Source: Nitrospira sp.
GTDB lineage: Bacteria > Nitrospirota > Nitrospiria > Nitrospirales > Nitrospiraceae
Assembly (NCBI GenBank): GCA_029194675.1
Contig: JARFXP010000001.1
Coordinates: forward strand, 1,170,501-1,234,500
DNA: 64,000 nucleotides
Direction of reading: 5' to 3'
The position numbers were made by a program, and so were the translations under genes. The notes beneath the pieces are model-generated. The model did no database searches and was not told where the DNA came from. It was given only the letters and a program-made list of their open reading frames with translations. This document shows positions 35,705 through 43,234 of this stretch, one piece after another (within the stretch, counting starts at the first letter, position 1; each line of letters begins with the position of its first letter).

Positions 35705-36202
35705 ATGATTGAAAGCGACGTGTTCGTACAAGCCCTGCAGGACATGGGGGTCAATTTTTTCACCGGCGTACCGGATTCTATTCTCGGCGGAGTCATTGCG
35801 GAGCTCATGAACCGTCGGCTGTACACCCCTGCGGTCCGAGAGGATGAAGCGGTCGGTATGGCTGCCGGTGCTTATATGGCCGGGAAAACGCCCGCCGTGC
35901 TCATGCAGAATTCTGGACTCGGCACCTCTCTCAATACGCTCATTTCTCTGAATATGATTTATAAGCAACCCTGCATCCTGATTGTTTCATGGCGGGGTCA
36001 AGGGGGAAAGGACGCTCCAGAACATCTGGTGATGGGAGAAGTGATGCCTCAATTGCTCGATACAGTCAAAATTCTGCACCGTACCTTGACCGAAAAAACG
36101 GCCGTCGCCGATTTCAGGTGGGTGGCTCAGACGTTCATGCAGCACCAGATTCCGGTCGCGTTGCTCATCACGAAGGGCGTCGTGAAGGGGTTGCATCCGT
36201 GA
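35705..36202 (+). CDS. Phosphonopyruvate decarboxylase, alpha (PYR-domain) subunit
   Basis: 165 residues. The N-terminal half of a thiamine-diphosphate decarboxylase: FFTGVPDSILGG, then REDEAVGMAAGAYMAG containing the conserved activating glutamate, then MQNSGLGTSLNTLISL. In single-chain phosphonopyruvate decarboxylases and in ComDE-type sulfopyruvate decarboxylases this domain precedes the PP domain. Here it is a separate gene, followed by the PP subunit. It would drive PEP mutase forward by irreversibly decarboxylating phosphonopyruvate to phosphonoacetaldehyde. Confidence 0.85.
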   Translation: MIESDVFVQALQDMGVNFFTGVPDSILGGVIAELMNRRLYTPAVREDEAVGMAAGAYMAGKTPAVLMQNSGLGTSLNTLISLNMIYKQPCILIVSWRGQGGKDAPEHLVMGEVMPQLLDTVKILHRTLTEKTAVADFRWVAQTFMQHQIPVALLITKGVVKGLHP

Positions 36203-36268
36203 ACGTGGGCGGGTCATGCATCACTGGTCGGTCGCTGATCGAACGGCATAAGCGGCCGCCAGCGTCAG

Positions 36269-36289
36269 CGATTCACGGTTGGCGCGTAA
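36269..36289. repeat. Degenerate heptamer repeat
   Basis: CGATTCA, CGGTTGG, CGCGTAA in the ppd alpha-beta gap, similar to the units after the beta gene. Confidence 0.5.
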
Positions 36290-36308
36290 GGTGGGAAGAG
36301 GTGGTGAG

Positions 36309-36887
36309 ATGAGACCCGAGCAAGGCACATTGATCAGCCGAGCGCAGGCTATGGCGGCCTTACTGGAGCTGCTGACCGATCAGCCCGTCATTATCTGCAA
36401 CGGGTTTCCCTCGCGCGAGGCGCACAAGATTGCGGATCGGTCCACTCATTTCTACATGATCGGCTCCATGGGAAATGCCCCGGCGATCGCACTCGGTGTC
36501 GCACTCGCAAAGCCGAATAAACAGGTGATTACCTTCGATGGCGATGGGAATGTCTTAATGGGAATGGGCACTCTCGCAACGGTCGGCGCGTTGAAACCGA
36601 AAAACTTCATCCACGTCGTATTCGACAACGAAGTGTACGGAACGACCGGGAACCAGCCCACAATCTCCAACGTGGTCCCGCTGGAGAAAGTGGCGAAGGC
36701 CGCAGGCTACGCGAATGTGGAACGGGTACTTGATCGCGATGATCTCGTCTACGAGTTCAAGGAGATGCTGAAGAAGGATGGGCCAAGCATGTTGCTCATC
36801 AAGGTGAACGAATTTGTGGAAGATGCCGGCCGTGTTCTGCACGATCCGCCGGACATCACTCGCCGGTTCATGAAAGCGATCGACTGA
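36309..36887 (+). CDS. Phosphonopyruvate decarboxylase, beta (PP-domain) subunit
   Basis: 192 residues from the ATG at 36309. It carries the ThDP/Mg-binding GDGNVLMGMGTL segment, followed by NFIHVVFDNEVYGTTGNQPT, the asparagine end of the GDG-x~25-N motif. Together with the alpha gene 107 bp upstream it forms a complete ThDP decarboxylase. Product: phosphonoacetaldehyde, used by the transaminase encoded next. The start at 36309 is preferred over one at 36279. Confidence 0.86.
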   Translation: MRPEQGTLISRAQAMAALLELLTDQPVIICNGFPSREAHKIADRSTHFYMIGSMGNAPAIALGVALAKPNKQVITFDGDGNVLMGMGTLATVGALKPKNFIHVVFDNEVYGTTGNQPTISNVVPLEKVAKAAGYANVERVLDRDDLVYEFKEMLKKDGPSMLLIKVNEFVEDAGRVLHDPPDITRRFMKAID

Positions 36888-36888
36888 C

Positions 36889-36979
36889 GTGACTCGTGAA
36901 ACGTTATTCGTGAATCGCTAGTTGGTGCGGGAAGAACAATCCGTACTTTTCCGATTAACGATTCACGGTTGACGAATAA
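36889..36979. repeat. Two heptamer arrays forming an inverted arrangement
   Basis: Immediately after the ppd beta stop: GTGACTC, GTGAAAC, GTTATTC, GTGAATC, GCTAGTT (36889-36923). Then 36952-36979: CGATTAA, CGATTCA, CGGTTGA, CGAATAA. The two arrays are roughly reverse complements (TTATTCGTGAATCG against CGATTCACG..CGAATAA), so the transcript could fold. They end just before the phnW GTG and at the left edge of the duplicated segment. Confidence 0.6.
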
Positions 36980-36990
36980 CGGAGAGAAGC

Positions 36991-38073
36991 GTGGTTCTTC
37001 TGAATCCCGGGCCAGTGAACGTGTCCGAACGGGTACGGCAGGCACTGCTGAAACCTGACATCTGTCATCGAGAGGATGAATTCTACGAACTGCTTCACCG
37101 CATCCAAGCCAAACTGCTCAAAGCCTTTGTCCCCGAAGCTGAATCGGACTATGTCGCCGTCGTGATGACCGGATCAGGGACGGCTGCCGTCGAAGCCGCC
37201 TTGATGTCGTCGCTTCCTCACGGCCGCCGTATGCTCATCCTCAACAACGGCGTCTATGGTGAACGGATGTCCCAAATCGTGGGCCTCCATCGCCTGGGGG
37301 TGAACGAATTGAAGTATGAATGGACGGCTCGGCCCGATCCGGAAAAATTACTGCTTTCCCTGCGTCAGCATCAGGAAGTGCACGCCGTCGGCATGGTGCA
37401 CCATGAGACCACCACCGGCCTCCTCAATCCTGTCCACGAGATTGCCGAGGTCGTCGATAATCAGAATCGGGTGTTTGTGCTCGATGCCGTCAGTGCGTTG
37501 GCGGGCGAGACAATCGACATCGCACGGTCGCACATCTATATGGTCGTGGGGACGGCAGGAAAGTGTATTCAGGGGTTTCCAGGCGTCTCGTTCGTGCTGG
37601 TGCGGAAGGGGTTCGTCGAAAAAATGCGCTCGTACCCGAAGCGCTCGTGGTATCTCCATCTGACCCATTACATCAACAACGAGGGGCGAGGCACGATTCC
37701 CTTCACGCCCGCGGTGCAGGTCTACTATGCCTTCGACGAAGCACTCAACGAACTCCTCGAAGAAGGCGTGCCCAATCGAATCCAACGGTACAAGACGATG
37801 GCGACCCTGATCCGTGAACGAATGGCCAAGCTCGGTGTGAAGGCCCTTCTCCCGACGGACCGACAATCGAATACCATCACGGCCTATCACCTGCCGGATG
37901 GCGTTGCTTACGACGCGTTGCATGATCGTCTGAAGCAGCAGGGCTATGTCATTTATGCCGGTCAAGGCAACCTGGAAAACAAGATTTTCCGCGTGGCCAA
38001 TATGGGGGCATTGTCCGAGGCGCAATTTGGCGGGTTTCTCGACGCCTTCGAGCACGTGTGCAAATCGGCATGA
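36991..38073 (+). CDS. phnW: 2-aminoethylphosphonate:pyruvate transaminase
   Basis: 360 residues from a GTG at 36991. Class V PLP aminotransferase. LNPGPVNVSERVRQAL at the start, MTGSGTAAVEAAL, VGMVHHETTTGLLNP and FVLDAVSALAGETIDI are PhnW-like, and the Schiff-base lysine is K191 in AGKCIQG. In biosynthesis it makes 2-aminoethylphosphonate from phosphonoacetaldehyde and an amino donor; in catabolism it runs the other way. The adjacent mutase and decarboxylase indicate the biosynthetic direction. The stop overlaps the next start (ATGA). A second, damaged copy lies at 53771. Confidence 0.9.
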   Translation: MVLLNPGPVNVSERVRQALLKPDICHREDEFYELLHRIQAKLLKAFVPEAESDYVAVVMTGSGTAAVEAALMSSLPHGRRMLILNNGVYGERMSQIVGLHRLGVNELKYEWTARPDPEKLLLSLRQHQEVHAVGMVHHETTTGLLNPVHEIAEVVDNQNRVFVLDAVSALAGETIDIARSHIYMVVGTAGKCIQGFPGVSFVLVRKGFVEKMRSYPKRSWYLHLTHYINNEGRGTIPFTPAVQVYYAFDEALNELLEEGVPNRIQRYKTMATLIRERMAKLGVKALLPTDRQSNTITAYHLPDGVAYDALHDRLKQQGYVIYAGQGNLENKIFRVANMGALSEAQFGGFLDAFEHVCKSA

Positions 38074-38789
38074 AGGCGGTCATCCTTGCAGCGGGAGTGG
38101 GAAAACGCCTGTGGGAGGTGACCCAACATCGCCCGAAATGCCTCATCGAGATCGGCGGCCGGTCACTCCTGTGTCGCTACTTAGAGTCGCTGGTTTCCGT
38201 CGGCATTCATCGGGCAGAGATCGTCGTCGGGTACAAGCAGGAGATGATTCGTGCGGCGGTCGAACAGGATGCGTGTGGCGTCAACGTCACGTTTTTGGTC
38301 AACGAGCAGTTTCACAGAGGCAGTATTTCCTCGCTGTGGATCGCACGAACCGCGCTCGACGACGACACTATCGTGATGGATGCCGACGTGCTGTTCCATC
38401 CGGAGATCCTACGGCGTCTGGTGTCGTCGTCCTCTGAGAATGCGCTGTTGATGGATGAGACGGTGAAGCAGACCGGAGAAGAATGCATGGTGGTCGTGGC
38501 AGGGGGGAGAGTTATTGCGCTGACGAAGAATATGCCGGAACAGTATGACTACGCCGGTGAAGGGGTTGGATTTCTTCGAGTTCGGCATGCCGACACACCT
38601 CGTGTTGTTTCGTCGCTCCGAGGCTACATCGACAGCGGTTCGTGGGATATGGAGTACGAGGACGCGCTGCGGCAGTATTTTCAGGACGTGCGGGTCGGTC
38701 ATGAACGGATCGGAGGGTTGCCCTGGACCGAGATCGACTTCATCGAAGACGTACGAAAGGCTGAGTTGGAAGTTTTGCCAAGATTATGA
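38070..38789 (+). CDS. Nucleotidyltransferase, probable phosphonate cytidylyltransferase
   Basis: 239 residues from the ATG at 38070 that overlaps the phnW stop. The N terminus KAVILAAGVGKRLWEVTQHR has the G-x-G-x-R loop of sugar/choline-phosphate nucleotidyltransferases; K23 in RPKCLIEIGG is the second signature. IVMDADVLFHPEIL supplies the metal-binding aspartates (DAD). In other bacteria such enzymes activate 2-aminoethylphosphonate as CMP-AEP, sometimes as a fusion with the transaminase. Context makes that the best guess. Confidence 0.82.
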   Translation: MKAVILAAGVGKRLWEVTQHRPKCLIEIGGRSLLCRYLESLVSVGIHRAEIVVGYKQEMIRAAVEQDACGVNVTFLVNEQFHRGSISSLWIARTALDDDTIVMDADVLFHPEILRRLVSSSSENALLMDETVKQTGEECMVVVAGGRVIALTKNMPEQYDYAGEGVGFLRVRHADTPRVVSSLRGYIDSGSWDMEYEDALRQYFQDVRVGHERIGGLPWTEIDFIEDVRKAELEVLPRL

Positions 38790-38881
38790 GAAAGTCTTCA
38801 CCATGGGAGGATGCCCGATAGAATAGAGAGGGGACCTGCGCAAGAGAGCACTGGTGATCGCGCATCGCTGCCTATGAAAAC

Positions 38882-40318
38882 ATGAGTAAGAGCATCCTTC
38901 AGAGGAGAGCCGAGATCCAAGGACTGGCGACAGCGATTCTGCTGCCATCTGTCGGGGTATTCGGCGGTCCGATCGGGCAACAGGTCCGCGACGTGGGACC
39001 TCTGACGAGCGTCGTAGGGATCGGGCTCTTTCAACGGACCGTGCTCACCCTGCAACGGGCGGGGATTCGTCAGTTAATCGTCCTTTCCGGTTCTGAGGAG
39101 GAGCAGCTGAAACAGGCGCTCGGCAAAGGGCCGCGCGTCACGATTCCCGTCCGATGGATGCCGATCCGTGAATTTCCTCTCGACGATCCTCGGACATGGG
39201 AAGCCTTGGCGGCCGAAGTGCCTGGCTTTGCGTTGGTCGCCAGCGTCAATAGCGTATTCTCTCGGGGGTTGATCGAACGGTTGCGGCGTGACGTGCAGGA
39301 CGGTCAGGCCATCGTGGTCTCTCAAGCCCCACCGGGGCAGGTCGATCAGCTCCTGGTGCAGTGCGTACGATCGAAAGTTCAGTCCGGTCGCCCGGCCAGC
39401 TTCGCCCCCCTTCGTTTCGACGATCCGGCCTTACGTGTCGCCGAGCTGGTAGTCGTACCGGCAAGCCTGATGAGCACCGCCGATCAAGCGGCGAGTGAGA
39501 AAGGAAGCCCTCCGATCCGGCAGTGGCTTGAGCGGGCTGTTGTGGATGGTCGAGTACGTGTCGTCTCGGCTGAAGAGAAACGGGGTAATTGGTATCAACC
39601 AGTCCGAACCGTGTCCGACGTCCACATAGCCGAAAAGAAGTTGTTCAGTTCGCTCAAGGGGGAATTTGAAGGGTTCGTCGATCGCTATTTCAATCGCAAG
39701 ATCTCTCGCTGGTTCACACGCCTGTTTCTCGTCATGGGGCTGTCGCCCAATTCCATCACGATCCTCGCCGGATTAAGTGGATTGCTTGCCGCGGCCGGGT
39801 TTGGGATGGGTACCTACAGCGCCGGTATTGTGGCAGCCCTCTTGTTTCAATTGGCGGCCATCATTGATTGCTGCGACGGTGAAGTCGCGCGATTGACCTT
39901 TACCGAGTCGCCCTTTGGTGCCTGGCTCGATGTTGTCTTGGACAACATCGTGCATATGGCGATTTTTGCGGGCATCGCCGTGGGCCGCTATACGACCCAC
40001 ATGGGACAAGCGGACGACTGGCTTCCTCTTGCGCTAGGCGTCGCCGCGGTGTTCGGTAACGGCCTCTCGCTCTTACTTGTCGAAAAGGCGCACAAGATCA
40101 AAGCGGCGAGTGGCTGGAGAACCCCTACCCATGCAGCCTGGGCGGATGTCCTGTTAAAGAATGTCGCCAGCCGCGATTTCTCAGCGGCCTTACTGGGCTT
40201 TGCGCTGTTCGATCAACTCTATTGGTTTCTGCTCTTTGCGGTAGCCGGCACATGGCTGTTTGCCGGCATCATAGCATGGGTCATCCGTCCATCTGCAGTC
40301 TCATCCCCTCGGCCATAA
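38882..40318 (+). CDS. CDP-alcohol phosphatidyltransferase with an extra N-terminal domain
   Basis: 478 residues. The C-terminal ~210 residues have five to six hydrophobic helices and a perfect family motif: D332-G-x2-A-R337-x8-G346-x3-D350-x3-D354, with the extra D329 before it. The N-terminal ~265 residues look like a nucleotidyltransferase fold (RTVLTLQRAGIRQLIVLSGSEEEQL) without the G-x-G-x-R loop, perhaps a regulatory or degenerate domain. Such two-domain proteins are seen in inositol-lipid enzymes. It probably moves the AEP headgroup from CMP-AEP to a lipid alcohol. Confidence 0.85.
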   Translation: MSKSILQRRAEIQGLATAILLPSVGVFGGPIGQQVRDVGPLTSVVGIGLFQRTVLTLQRAGIRQLIVLSGSEEEQLKQALGKGPRVTIPVRWMPIREFPLDDPRTWEALAAEVPGFALVASVNSVFSRGLIERLRRDVQDGQAIVVSQAPPGQVDQLLVQCVRSKVQSGRPASFAPLRFDDPALRVAELVVVPASLMSTADQAASEKGSPPIRQWLERAVVDGRVRVVSAEEKRGNWYQPVRTVSDVHIAEKKLFSSLKGEFEGFVDRYFNRKISRWFTRLFLVMGLSPNSITILAGLSGLLAAAGFGMGTYSAGIVAALLFQLAAIIDCCDGEVARLTFTESPFGAWLDVVLDNIVHMAIFAGIAVGRYTTHMGQADDWLPLALGVAAVFGNGLSLLLVEKAHKIKAASGWRTPTHAAWADVLLKNVASRDFSAALLGFALFDQLYWFLLFAVAGTWLFAGIIAWVIRPSAVSSPRP

Positions 40319-40343
40319 ATGCCGCATTCGCCGTCCGACTAAC

Positions 40344-41348
40344 GTGTTACGCTATATCCTACTAGCCCTTGGCCTCGTCGTTCTGAGCCTGCTTATCTGG
40401 CATATCGGACCCGCCAGCATCTATGAAGCCGCTATACGACTCGGTCCTATAGCTTTGCTCGGCATCCTGCTCCCATCTACCATCATGTATTCCATTGAAG
40501 CCTATGGGTGGAAAGTGGTGCTGGGGCGAGCGGCACAAGGGGTTCCGTTTTGGCGACTGCTGACGATTCGGACCGCCGGCGAGGTGGTGAATATGACCAC
40601 TCCGGCCTACCTGGGGGGCGAACCGGTGAAAGCCTTTCTGCTCAAAAGGTACGACGTTCCCATGGCAGAGGGAGCCGCTTCCGTCGTGATCGCGAAGACG
40701 ACCATGACAATCGCCGAGGTGTTCTATATCCTCATGGGAATCGCCCTTGCTTTCTGGATGCTGGGTGCTGGGAGTTCAGCGGGTCAGACGATCACGGCTG
40801 CTCTGTTGAGCGTCGGACTGCTGGTCTGTTCAATCGTAGGATTTGTCTTTATCCAGCAGCGTGGACTCTTCGCATCGATTCTGTCATTGGTCAAGAAACT
40901 GGGCGTACGAATCCGGTCTCTGGAGACGCATGAAGAGCACCTGCGCTCGATCGACCAGACGATTCGAAATTTCTACAGCCACCATCAAAAGGCCTTTTTT
41001 GCGTCGATGGCGTTGTACTTTTTGGGCTGGATGGCCGAATCGTTGGAGGTGTTCGGGATTATTTATGTACTCGGCGGTTCAGTGAGTGCGTTGTCCGCCC
41101 TCTCTATAGGAGCGCTCGCGGTTTTTATCAAGGGGGGCTCCTTCTTCATCCCCGGCAGCCTGGGCGCTCAAGATGCCGGCAATCTTCTGTTGCTTCAAGC
41201 TTTCGGCTACAGTGACGTGACGGGGATCACCTTTGCGCTGCTGCGACGGTTCCGTGAGCTCGTGTGGATCGGCATCGGGCTGTTGTGTTTGGCGATGGTT
41301 GGAAAAGGCAGGATACCGCAGGATCAAGAGGTTAAAAATCCTTCCTGA
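40344..41348 (+). CDS. Lysylphosphatidylglycerol-synthase-type membrane protein (UPF0104), possible flippase
   Basis: 334 residues from a GTG at 40344, 25 bp after the CDP-alcohol gene. About eight hydrophobic segments and the typical LPG_synthase_TM pattern: AYGWKVVLGRAAQGVPFW near the start, VVNMTTPAYLGGEPVKAFLLKR, and late GSFFIPGSLGAQDAGNLLLL. Members occur as the flippase half of MprF or alone in lipid and glycan operons. No aminoacyltransferase domain is attached. It may flip the phosphonolipid or a precursor. Its last 25 bp overlap a convergent PilZ gene. Confidence 0.85.
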   Translation: MLRYILLALGLVVLSLLIWHIGPASIYEAAIRLGPIALLGILLPSTIMYSIEAYGWKVVLGRAAQGVPFWRLLTIRTAGEVVNMTTPAYLGGEPVKAFLLKRYDVPMAEGAASVVIAKTTMTIAEVFYILMGIALAFWMLGAGSSAGQTITAALLSVGLLVCSIVGFVFIQQRGLFASILSLVKKLGVRIRSLETHEEHLRSIDQTIRNFYSHHQKAFFASMALYFLGWMAESLEVFGIIYVLGGSVSALSALSIGALAVFIKGGSFFIPGSLGAQDAGNLLLLQAFGYSDVTGITFALLRRFRELVWIGIGLLCLAMVGKGRIPQDQEVKNPS

Positions 41349-41806
41349 GCGATCGTTTGAAGCCGTTCGACCATCCGATCCCATACAAACCCGTGGAGCC
41401 GAAAATCCGCCGCTCGCCCCACCTTGTGAAACTGAAGCCCCATTCGATTCCCTTGGACCCATCGAACCTCTGCCTCTTCGACTGGGAGTGACTGTGCCTG
41501 ATCTGGGAGGATCAGCCGGACGCGGAGGGTGGTCCACCGCGGCGCGGCACCGGCACACTCGATTGCGCAGCCGAACACGGTGAGGTTCATGACCTTTCCC
41601 TCCGCGATCGTGTCCGCATCGGAAAACATCACGGGGTATTGCACGGCCAGGGGGACTCGATAGTGGTGTCGAAAATAGGGATATGTGGGTTCCACGGTGG
41701 CCCAGTCTAGTCGGCCTCGCGTGACAGAATGAATCCCCCTTTCGCGGGGACGAAGCGGGGTCCTCAGAATTGCGCGAATCCTACTCACAGTGAGGGCTGT
41801 ACCCAT
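41324..41806 (-). CDS. PilZ-domain protein
   Basis: 160 residues. HHYRVPLAVQYPVMF contains the RxxxR-like basic element and VMNLTVFGCAIEC the N-x-T/S-x-x-G motif of PilZ. The first ~40 residues are an Arg-rich extension. Its C-terminal end overlaps the end of the opposite-strand LPG gene. Starts immediately after the stop of the PilZ gene 41807-42205 (TGA then ATG), so the two are co-transcribed. Confidence 0.78.
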   Translation of the reverse strand: MGTALTVSRIRAILRTPLRPRERGIHSVTRGRLDWATVEPTYPYFRHHYRVPLAVQYPVMFSDADTIAEGKVMNLTVFGCAIECAGAAPRWTTLRVRLILPDQAQSLPVEEAEVRWVQGNRMGLQFHKVGRAADFRLHGFVWDRMVERLQTIAQEGFLTS

Positions 41807-42205
41807 TCAAGCGGAGTAGTGCTTAGTGAGGTGTTCTCGCTGAAATTGGATTATATGTCTGATCAGCAGTTCTCGATCCTGAATTGCCATCCTGACGAAG
41901 CGCCCATGGAGACGATACGTGTTGACTGGGTAAGCGATGGGATCAACACGCAACACTTCGAGGTAGGACTTAAAGAGTACTTGGCCGGGAAGGAGCAGGG
42001 TGCAGGAGAGAATTTCGTTCACCTCGAAGGTCTGGTCGAGCGTGACGCCGATGCCGCCGCCGCTGATGTTGACGGACCGCTGGATGAGCGTTCCCTCCGC
42101 CTGGTCGCTCTCAGACTGAAGACAGATGGCCAAGGGGACGGTGATGCGATAAAACTCGCGGCGCTCTGCCGGAGAGGGCTGCGAAGCCTGGGTATCCGAT
42201 GGCAT
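41807..42205 (-). CDS. PilZ-domain protein
   Basis: 132 residues. RREFYRITVPLAICL is the RxxxR motif and VNISGGGIGVT is the NxSxxG motif, the clearest PilZ signature in this group. LSCTLLLPGQVLFKSYLEVLRVDP follows. Adjacent downstream is a second PilZ gene. A damaged copy lies at 58540-58936. Confidence 0.8.
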   Translation of the reverse strand: MPSDTQASQPSPAERREFYRITVPLAICLQSESDQAEGTLIQRSVNISGGGIGVTLDQTFEVNEILSCTLLLPGQVLFKSYLEVLRVDPIAYPVNTYRLHGRFVRMAIQDRELLIRHIIQFQREHLTKHYSA

Positions 42206-42579
42206 GGTGGAGAGGAGTATAGCAAAAAGCAGCTGCTTCTTAATCTCATTTGGCGAGGAAGAGTATCAGGAAAGCCGATGCCTCGCCCCTCTACGGCTGG
42301 TGGCCGACGCGGCGACCGCTCAAACGTGGCCACCCCTCCCATCATCCGGGATTCCGCAGTTGATTGTCGATCAGGGGGAGGCGCCAGTGGCGTGCGGCGT
42401 GAATTGGAGCGCCCGTACGGAGGTGTCCGTCCGCTTCGGTGGCGGTTGCGGGGTCCTCGTCGGCCTCGCTGAGCTCCCAGTCCAACTAAGGAATCTGAGC
42501 TGAGTCTCGCTGAAACTCTGTGCCGATGGGCAGATTCAGGCTAGGGCGTAGCTAAATTCTCAGGCTGGCAATAGCAGCA
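42206..42579. other. Spacer with no supported gene
   Basis: 374 bp between PilZ and the small membrane gene. Open frames occur on the plus strand, but none has a start with ribosome site or recognisable motif; it is repeated with indels at 58937-59308. Confidence 0.4.
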
Positions 42580-42795
42580 CTATTCGTTCTTGCTTCGACA
42601 GAGGAGGGCGAAGGAGCTGCCCAGGGCGAGGCCACCAAGGAAGGTCAAGCCGAGGATCACACCGAGCAGCGAGTTGGGTGGCCCCGCTTGGCGACGGATA
42701 TATCGGTGGGCTTGGGAACTGACGGTCGCTTCGCCACCGATCCAGGTGCGCGGGTCGTCCGTCGCGGTCTCGGTTGGATCGGTCGCGGATTTCAT
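42580..42795 (-). CDS. Small single-span membrane protein
   Basis: 71 residues. A short hydrophilic head, then LLGVILGLTFLGGLALGSSFALL as a membrane segment, then a charged tail. Start overlaps the stop of the upstream PilZ gene (ATGA), so it belongs to the PilZ transcript. Function unknown. Confidence 0.6.
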   Translation of the reverse strand: MKSATDPTETATDDPRTWIGGEATVSSQAHRYIRRQAGPPNSLLGVILGLTFLGGLALGSSFALLCRSKNE

Positions 42796-43121
42796 ACGTC
42801 TCTCCCTTCATCGAGCGCGATACATTCGTCGATCAACTGTTCTAATCCGTCCAGTTCCTGCTGCGTTACTCCGAGAAACCTCACGCCGAAAGTCCGATCT
42901 ACCGCCCATCGGACCTGGGCTTGCTCGATCACGATCGGGGTGTCATCCCCCGGCGTGAGGAGTTTGACGCTTATCTGCTTTCCCGATTGGACATCGAGAG
43001 AGCTTTCAATCCGGGCACCGCCGAGCGACAGATCAACGGTCTCCCCCTTCACCTCGTGCGAGTTCGCCCGAAGCAAGCTTTTGACCTTTGCAGAAACTCG
43101 ATAGTGCCGACGTCTCTCCAT
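42792..43121 (-). CDS. PilZ-domain protein
   Basis: 109 residues from the ATG at 43121; the longer open frame to 43307 overlaps the opposite gene's leader and lacks similarity. MERRRHYRVSAKVKSLLRAN has the RxxxR element and VDLSLGGARIES the D/NxSxxG motif. FGVRFLGVTQQELDGLEQLI ends the barrel and adds a helix. Divergent from lnt with about 110 bp between. Confidence 0.8.
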   Translation of the reverse strand: MERRRHYRVSAKVKSLLRANSHEVKGETVDLSLGGARIESSLDVQSGKQISVKLLTPGDDTPIVIEQAQVRWAVDRTFGVRFLGVTQQELDGLEQLIDECIALDEGRDV

Positions 43122-43234
43122 AGAAGGTAGAATACCTCTTTCACAGGGGAAAAGCACCTGGCGAGCCTCCCAAGTCGCTGATTGTTCATGCATTCCCTTG
43201 CAAGTCGTCGAATCTTTTCGTAAGGTACGGCTCG

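Noticed and set aside
36889..36979. Possible CRISPR-like array
   Set aside because: Units are 7 bp with no spacers of constant length and no cas genes, so they are simple degenerate tandem repeats.
36991..38073. Interpreting phnW as phosphonate catabolism
   Set aside because: No phosphonoacetaldehyde hydrolase or dehydrogenase is adjacent; mutase and decarboxylase genes point to biosynthesis.
38882..40318. Reading the CDP-alcohol transferase as phosphatidylglycerol-phosphate or cardiolipin synthase
   Set aside because: Length, the extra N-terminal domain and the phosphonate neighbours do not fit housekeeping phospholipid enzymes.
41729..42472. Plus-strand open frame of about 250 codons opposite two PilZ genes
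   Set aside because: It overlaps two well-supported PilZ genes on the other strand. It is broken by indels in the second copy, which carries no information either way, and has no motif.
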